From Candidatus Thiodiazotropha sp. (ex Codakia rugifera) (GTDB lineage Bacteria; Pseudomonadota; Gammaproteobacteria; Chromatiales; Chromatiaceae), in assembly GCA_025656675.1 (NCBI GenBank), contig JAHXHN010000005.1:208762-272761 (forward strand): a stretch of DNA of 64,000 nt, read 5' to 3'. Positions 59,108 through 64,000 of this stretch are shown in pieces. The stretch's first letter is position 1. Every line of letters starts with the position of its first letter. Made by a program: the position numbers and the translations under genes. The notes below the pieces were generated by a model. The model ran no database searches and had not been told where the DNA came from. It saw nothing but the letters and a program-made list of their open reading frames with translations.

Positions 59108-60508
59108 ATGAATAGTGCGAGTGTCAATATTCTGGGTGTTGCAGTCATTACGCTATTGGTTGGCGCTGCTGTATTACTAACGATGGTGCGTTACGAGCTT
59201 GGCCCAAAGAGCCGGTTGGCCAGAGGTGGGCAGTGGCTGCTGGCCACAGCTTTGGGTACTGGTATCCTTGCCTTCGCTCTCAAACTGGTCATTATGCTTG
59301 CCATAGTGAATTTTCCTGAGACCTTGGTAGAACCCCTGATCCGAAAAGCTATTGTCGAGAGACCCGTGGCCGTAGCCGATCCACTGTATGGCATGACGTC
59401 TCCACAGCGCTTTGTCTGGCAACCCTTGCCCATGGTCACAGAGTCAATATCGACCGGATCTCATGCAACGACCAATAATTCAACCTATGTATGGGAAGCA
59501 TTGCCGGAACAGGCGCCTTCACCAAAGAACAATCCTGTTACCCCGGAAAAAGTGGCATTGGGGGAACGCCTGTTTTTCGATAAGAAACTCTCTCGTGATG
59601 GCACATTATCCTGTAGTACCTGTCACGATGTGATTGGTGGGAGCGGTGATGACGGCCGAGCAAGGTCCATAGGCATTGATGGACAGCAGGGAGGGCGTAA
59701 TGCCCCAACAGTATGGAATACTGCCTTTCAGTCGGTTTTATTCTGGGATGGGCGAGCCGTTTCACTTGAGGAACAGGCTAAAGGGCCATTGGTAAACCCT
59801 ACTGAGATGGGTATGGTGTCGTTAACAGCGGTCGAGGAACGGATCCGGAAGGATACAACCTATCAGCAGGCATTTGCACAGGCCTTCGGTGTTGAGCAAC
59901 CGATAACCATACAGCGTATTGTTGAGGCCATTGCTGCCTATGAGCGTACACTGATTACACCTGACACACCCTATGATCGATTTGTACGTGGCGACCTCGA
60001 TGCATTGAGTCCGGAGCAGCTTCAGGGTATGGCCTTGTTTCAGTCACTGGGTTGTGTCAGCTGTCATTTTGGACCCAATTTCAGTGGTGCCAGCCTGTTC
60101 GATCCCCGCGCACCAATGCGTATATTTCCCATCTATCCCACACCCTATGAGCAACAATATGAGCTGACTCATGACAGCGGTGCTGCCGGGGGAGGTGGTG
60201 GTCGAGGCAGTTGGCGAGTCCCGTCACTGCGAAATGTAGCACTTACCGGCCCATGGTTTCATAACGGATCCGTCACCGACCTGGCAGAGGCTGTGCGTGT
60301 CATGTCCAGTGTACAGCTAGGACGAACCGGACGATATTTGGTGTGGGCCGATACAAATAAAGTTTTTACACAGCTCGACCGTCCAGAACTGGATGAACAC
60401 GAGGTGAATGATATCGTCGCCTTTCTGCATGCGCTTAGTAGCGATAAGTTGGTCCAGCGCATCCAGTTGTCAAAGGCGCAGGCTGGTGTGGCTTTTGCAA
60501 ATAACTAG
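59108..60508 (+). CDS. Membrane-anchored di-haem cytochrome c peroxidase/MauG-like protein
   Basis: 466 residues. Two haem c sites: CSTCH (169-173) and CVSCH (316-320), in the CcpA/MauG arrangement (LGERLFFDKKLSRDGTLSC before the first, LFWDGRAVSLEEQ after it). Unlike ordinary periplasmic peroxidases it begins with two hydrophobic helices (about 7-27 and 43-68) instead of a cleavable signal, then an uncharacterised 85-residue linker. It should face the periplasm and reduce hydrogen peroxide or oxidise a partner protein. A Crp/Fnr gene follows, suggesting redox control. Confidence 0.9.
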   Translation: MNSASVNILGVAVITLLVGAAVLLTMVRYELGPKSRLARGGQWLLATALGTGILAFALKLVIMLAIVNFPETLVEPLIRKAIVERPVAVADPLYGMTSPQRFVWQPLPMVTESISTGSHATTNNSTYVWEALPEQAPSPKNNPVTPEKVALGERLFFDKKLSRDGTLSCSTCHDVIGGSGDDGRARSIGIDGQQGGRNAPTVWNTAFQSVLFWDGRAVSLEEQAKGPLVNPTEMGMVSLTAVEERIRKDTTYQQAFAQAFGVEQPITIQRIVEAIAAYERTLITPDTPYDRFVRGDLDALSPEQLQGMALFQSLGCVSCHFGPNFSGASLFDPRAPMRIFPIYPTPYEQQYELTHDSGAAGGGGGRGSWRVPSLRNVALTGPWFHNGSVTDLAEAVRVMSSVQLGRTGRYLVWADTNKVFTQLDRPELDEHEVNDIVAFLHALSSDKLVQRIQLSKAQAGVAFANN

Positions 60509-60591
60509 CCTCTGATGGGTGCTGTTTATACGTTACACCAAACTCGGTAACATTACGGTAAGATGTCGTCACCTGGATCGGAGGAGTACCA

Positions 60592-61239
60592 GTGACTGAT
60601 ACATTTTTCAACCTTTCATCCGAGGGCATGAAGCTACTTGATGAGGGTGTATTGCATAAACACTTCAGGAATCCGACATCTGTCATTCATAAGGGGCAGT
60701 GCGTCTCTGGTGCTTACCTGGTCACTAAGGGGCGATTGCGTGTATTTACCTATACACCTCAAGGTAGTGAAGCAACTCTCTATTTCATACAGCCTGGCGA
60801 AACCTGTGTATTGGCGCTCAATTGCTTATTCAACGATCTACTTTACCCTGCCTGGGTTGAAACGGATGCCGATACAAGTATCGATATTATCCCTGGTCCA
60901 CTCTACCGGCAGTTGTTCGAGCATGAAGCACCGGTACAGGATCTGACGGTCAAGGCACTATCCGTCCTTGTGTTCCGCCTCATGAATGAGCTGGAGCAGG
61001 TGCATACCTGTAATCTTGACCAACGATTGGCCAACTTCATCTTGAGTAATGCCTCGGAAGAGGGGGTGCTGAAAATGACTCAGCAGGCACTGGCTGGCCA
61101 TCTTGGGACAACTCGCGAGGTCATCGCCCGGCTTATGCAGGGCTTTGTTGCCGAAGGCGTTGTCTCTACCCGGCGTGGTGCAATCACCTTAACTGATGCC
61201 GCTAAACTAGCATTGATGGTTCAGCCAGCCATAAAGTAA
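60592..61239 (+). CDS. Crp/Fnr family transcriptional regulator
   Basis: 215 residues from GTG 60592, with ggagg 8 bases upstream. N-terminal cyclic-nucleotide-type beta barrel (VIHKGQCVSGAYLVTKGRLRVF), dimer helix (LSVLVFRLMNELEQV) and C-terminal winged helix (TQQALAGHLGTTREVIARLMQGF). The N-terminal cluster of cysteines of Fnr is missing, so it is not an Fnr-type Fe-S oxygen sensor; the scattered cysteines (including HTCNLDQRL) may or may not sense redox. It most likely regulates the adjacent peroxidase. Confidence 0.88.
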   Translation: MTDTFFNLSSEGMKLLDEGVLHKHFRNPTSVIHKGQCVSGAYLVTKGRLRVFTYTPQGSEATLYFIQPGETCVLALNCLFNDLLYPAWVETDADTSIDIIPGPLYRQLFEHEAPVQDLTVKALSVLVFRLMNELEQVHTCNLDQRLANFILSNASEEGVLKMTQQALAGHLGTTREVIARLMQGFVAEGVVSTRRGAITLTDAAKLALMVQPAIK

Positions 61240-61391
61240 AGTCGAGGGTGAAATCCAGGCTATACTGTAGACGTTAAGGGGTAGGTTGTGAACGATCGGG
61301 TAAAAAAGTTGGGTGATCAAAGAGGTGATTTTTATTCGCGCCTGTCCAGGTACTGTGGTATCGGATTCTGGGCTATTTATCAGGCATCATC

Positions 61392-62603
61392 ATGAGTCGA
61401 CAGCCCCTGGAAACAGTCTATATTACCCGTTCCGTCCGAATCCCGGACCCGGTGAGAATCAGCCGTTATCGAAGAGCCCCGGAGCTTGGTCCAAAGATAC
61501 TCTTCTTTAGTGGCGGTACTGCGCTGAACGATGTTAGCCGGGTTTTAAAAAACTACACACACAATTCGATTCATCTGGTTACCCCGTTTGATTCCGGCGG
61601 TAGCTCCGCCAAGTTGCGCAAAGCCTTTGCGATGCCCTCGATCGGTGACTTGCGCAGTCGCTTGATCGCACTGGCTGACGAAACGGTAACAGGACATCCA
61701 GAGATATATAATCTGTTCACCTACCGCTTTCCCGACAAGGCGAGAAAGGGTCAGTTACTGGATCACCTTGAATCCATGATTCGTGGCAGGCACCCACTAG
61801 TGGATCCGGTGCTCAATCCGATGCGCCGTATTATTCGTAATCAACTGGGTTATTTTTATGATGCAATGCCGGCCAAATTCGATCTGCGCGGCGCCAGCAT
61901 AGGCAACCTGATTTTGACCGGTGGCTACCTCAACAATCATGAACATCTCGATCCGATCATTTTTCTGTTTGAGAAACTGGTCGGTGTGCAAGGTATTGTC
62001 CGTGCGGTTGTGAATGATAATTATCACCTGACAGCGGAACTCAAGGATGGCAGTCGCATTATCGGTCAACATCTGCTGACCGGGAAAGAGGTCGATCCAC
62101 TGACATCTGCGGTGGATCGACTCTCTGTTTCCAAGCGACTGGACAAATATATTCCCGTCAAACCACAGCTACGAAAAAAGAATCATAAGCTTATTCAGCA
62201 GGCAGAATTGATCTGCTATCCGCCGGGCAGTTTTTACTCCAGTATGGTGGCCAACCTGCTTCCTCAGGGTGTTGCGGCCTCGATAGCAGCCAATGACTGT
62301 CCTAAGGTCTATATCCCAAATCTGGGTTCAGATCCGGAGCAGGTAGGGATGTCACTTAATGATTCATTGCAAAAACTGATGACCTATCTGAAGAACGATG
62401 CACCGAAAAGCTGTACACCTGAAAGACTGTTGAACTTCGTGCTGCTGGATAAAAGGAACGGGAACTATCCCTCCAAACTATCGGCAAAGCTTGTTCGTGA
62501 TTTGAACATTCAGGTTATCGATGTCCCGCTGATCAGTAAGCGAAGTGCCCCCTTGTACGATTCCAAGATGCTGGTTTCAGCATTGCTCTCACTGACTGGA
62601 TGA
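61392..62603 (+). CDS. CofD/YvcK-like protein
   Basis: 403 residues. FFSGGTALNDVSRVL and FDSGGSSAKLRKAFAMPSIGDLRSRLIALAD (cited in part) match the YvcK/CofD nucleotide-sugar or phospholactate binding signatures; later GNLILTGGYL, LTAELKDGSR and CYPPGSFYSSMVANLLP follow the family order. YvcK binds UDP-sugars and acts in gluconeogenic growth and envelope integrity; CofD makes F420. The protein also resembles the CofD-related member of the so-called GAK gene set, whose other members are not in the window. Exact role open. Confidence 0.8.
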   Translation: MSRQPLETVYITRSVRIPDPVRISRYRRAPELGPKILFFSGGTALNDVSRVLKNYTHNSIHLVTPFDSGGSSAKLRKAFAMPSIGDLRSRLIALADETVTGHPEIYNLFTYRFPDKARKGQLLDHLESMIRGRHPLVDPVLNPMRRIIRNQLGYFYDAMPAKFDLRGASIGNLILTGGYLNNHEHLDPIIFLFEKLVGVQGIVRAVVNDNYHLTAELKDGSRIIGQHLLTGKEVDPLTSAVDRLSVSKRLDKYIPVKPQLRKKNHKLIQQAELICYPPGSFYSSMVANLLPQGVAASIAANDCPKVYIPNLGSDPEQVGMSLNDSLQKLMTYLKNDAPKSCTPERLLNFVLLDKRNGNYPSKLSAKLVRDLNIQVIDVPLISKRSAPLYDSKMLVSALLSLTG

Positions 62604-62858
62604 TTTTTTTAGGCACAGACAACAAGACTGTTAATAACGCATCATGTCTGACCTGATTGTCAGTAACTGTGGCTATGGCACCTCGGGACAGGGGATTTAC
62701 ACAAACAATCAAACAGGATAGAAAGTACCGTATATACTTCATGGAAATAGTCGCCTGTCTTTTTGTTTGATATGGGCGGCTTCACTGTTTGGGGTACACT
62801 TGAGAAGTACTTCACTTATCGCCACCGACAAGATGTCATTTATACCTGTAGGTTTCCT

Positions 62859-64000
62859 ATGATATTCAATGGCTTATTTGAGTTCTCTCTATCCGGCTAT
62901 TTTGTGCTGACCTTGGTACTTACCCACATCACAATTATCGCGGTAACCGTTTTTCTTCATCGCCACCAGGCCCATAAGGCACTGAAATTGCACCCCATTC
63001 TGAGCCATTTTTTTCGCTTCTGGCTGTGGCTGACAACCGGTATGGTCACCCAGGAATGGGTAGCCATACACCGCAAACATCATGCAAAGTGCGAAACCGA
63101 GGATGATCCTCACAGTCCTCAAACCAGAGGATTGAAAAAGGTGCTCTGGCAGGGTGCAGAGCTCTATCAGCAGGAGGCGGACAATCAAGAAACCCTGCAG
63201 CGATACGGTAAAGGTACACCGGACGACTGGATCGAAAACCACCTCTATAAGCGTTTCAACTACCTGGGCATCTCTCTATTGCTGATCATCGAATTTTTAT
63301 TGTTGGGATTTGCAGGATTGACCATCTGGGCCATTCAGATGGTCTGGATTCCTTTCTGGGCCGCCGGTGTGATCAACGGTATCGGCCACTACTGGGGTTA
63401 TCGCAACTTCGAGATCCCCAATGCCGCCACCAATATCGTTCCCTGGGGCATACTGATTGGCGGTGAGGAGTTACACAATAATCATCATGCTTACGGCAGC
63501 TCGGCAAAGCTATCAAACCGTTGGTTTGAATTTGATCTGGGCTGGTTCTATATCAAGCTATTCTCCTTCATTCGCCTTGCCAAAGTGCTCAAGGTTGCAC
63601 CAAAGCGTGCTTTTGTTGCAGAACGCCCACAACTTGATCTCGAAGCTATAGCAGCGCTGACCGTGAATCGTCTGCAGCTGTTCAGTGACTATCGTCGAAA
63701 AGTATTAAAGCCGGTTTTTCGGAATGAGATACGTCATGCCAAACGTCCCCTGCGTCGTCTCTATCGCAATGCATCGCGCATGGTGCGTCGCGACAGCATG
63801 CTACTGAGTGACGGTGACCGTAAGCAGTTGAATGAAATACTCGACAGTAATACCGTCTTGAACAACGTCTATCAGTTCAAGATACGTCTGCAGGAGATAT
63901 GGGAACAACAGGCATCCAGTCATGAAAAACGACTGGAAGCTTTAAGTCAGTGGTGCACTCAGGCAGAAGCAAGTGGCGTGGAGGCACTGCAGGAGTTTGT
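62859..64000 (+). CDS. Membrane fatty acid desaturase, 3' end outside the window
   Basis: About 380 residues to the window edge, with no stop codon. Three histidine boxes: HRHQAHK, HRKHHAKCE and HNNHHAYGSS, the di-iron ligands of acyl-CoA/acyl-lipid Delta9-type desaturases. Membrane helices at about 10-30, 130-150 and 155-175. A charged helical tail of more than 130 residues follows the third box, as in the proteobacterial DesA-like forms. Makes unsaturated fatty acids by an oxygen-dependent route. ATG 62859 is the first start that fits. A 255-base gap precedes it. Confidence 0.9.
   Translation, partial: MIFNGLFEFSLSGYFVLTLVLTHITIIAVTVFLHRHQAHKALKLHPILSHFFRFWLWLTTGMVTQEWVAIHRKHHAKCETEDDPHSPQTRGLKKVLWQGAELYQQEADNQETLQRYGKGTPDDWIENHLYKRFNYLGISLLLIIEFLLLGFAGLTIWAIQMVWIPFWAAGVINGIGHYWGYRNFEIPNAATNIVPWGILIGGEELHNNHHAYGSSAKLSNRWFEFDLGWFYIKLFSFIRLAKVLKVAPKRAFVAERPQLDLEAIAALTVNRLQLFSDYRRKVLKPVFRNEIRHAKRPLRRLYRNASRMVRRDSMLLSDGDRKQLNEILDSNTVLNNVYQFKIRLQEIWEQQASSHEKRLEALSQWCTQAEASGVEALQEF

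Overview
The window is a dense, ordinary-looking chromosomal segment of a gammaproteobacterium. Evidence is gene content and order: dnaK-dnaJ-dapB, lapA-lapB-pyrF, pcnB-folK-panBC-panD, ribD-ribE-ribB-ribH-nusB and thiL-pgpA are classic gammaproteobacterial neighbourhoods, and the protein sequences read like free-living or symbiotic Chromatiales-type sulfur bacteria (Sedimenticola/Thiodiazotropha-like). That last placement is inference only. There is no rRNA, CRISPR array, prophage or intact transposase. One tRNA gene (Glu, anticodon CUC) is present.

Layout. 1-9.2 kb: chaperones (dnaK, cut at the left edge, then dnaJ behind a strong terminator), dapB, a lipoprotein, an isolated fliK-like gene, lapA, lapB, pyrF, galU. 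9.3-14.2 kb: tRNA-Glu, pcnB, folK, a deoxynucleoside kinase, panB, panC, panD. 14.3-24.8 kb: a glycogen block interleaved with pgi: glgA(-), pgi(+), glgB(-), then glgC, a GH57 enzyme and malQ in one + strand operon; together they build and remodel alpha-glucan from glucose phosphates. 25-32 kb: purL, then agmatinase and arginine decarboxylase (putrescine by the agmatine route). 32-34 kb: a lone Wzz/XrtA-type chain-length determinant. 34-43.4 kb: glyA, nrdR and the riboflavin operon, in which a secreted spondin-domain protein, a psiE gene and a 294-bp inverted-repeat element interrupt the usual rib-nusB-thiL-pgpA series. 43.4-53.3 kb: retropepsin-like protease, folE2, ispA/xseB, parE, a small secreted protein, SCO1, ppx, Nudix hydrolase and a NYN plus cold-shock fusion. 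53.9-57.6 kb: zwf-pgl-gnd, the complete oxidative pentose phosphate branch as an operon. 57.6-64 kb: two membrane proteins, a membrane-anchored di-haem peroxidase, a Crp/Fnr regulator, a CofD/YvcK-like protein and a fatty acid desaturase running off the right edge.

The most unusual material is between genes. Three inverted-repeat elements end only 12-22 bases before the start codons of lapA, thiL and zwf; two of them (155 and 162 bp) look like diverged copies of one family, the third (294 bp) is a different MITE-like element. A candidate 160-nt small RNA with its own promoter-like sequence, pyrimidine-rich anti-Shine-Dalgarno tract and intrinsic terminator lies on the minus strand between malQ and purL. 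A long imperfect inverted repeat fills the glyA-nrdR gap, and a short motif recurs in three intergenic regions. Protein-level oddities are the NYN-cold-shock fusion, a RibB whose second domain has lost the GTP cyclohydrolase II zinc site, and the orphan fliK and chain-length genes.
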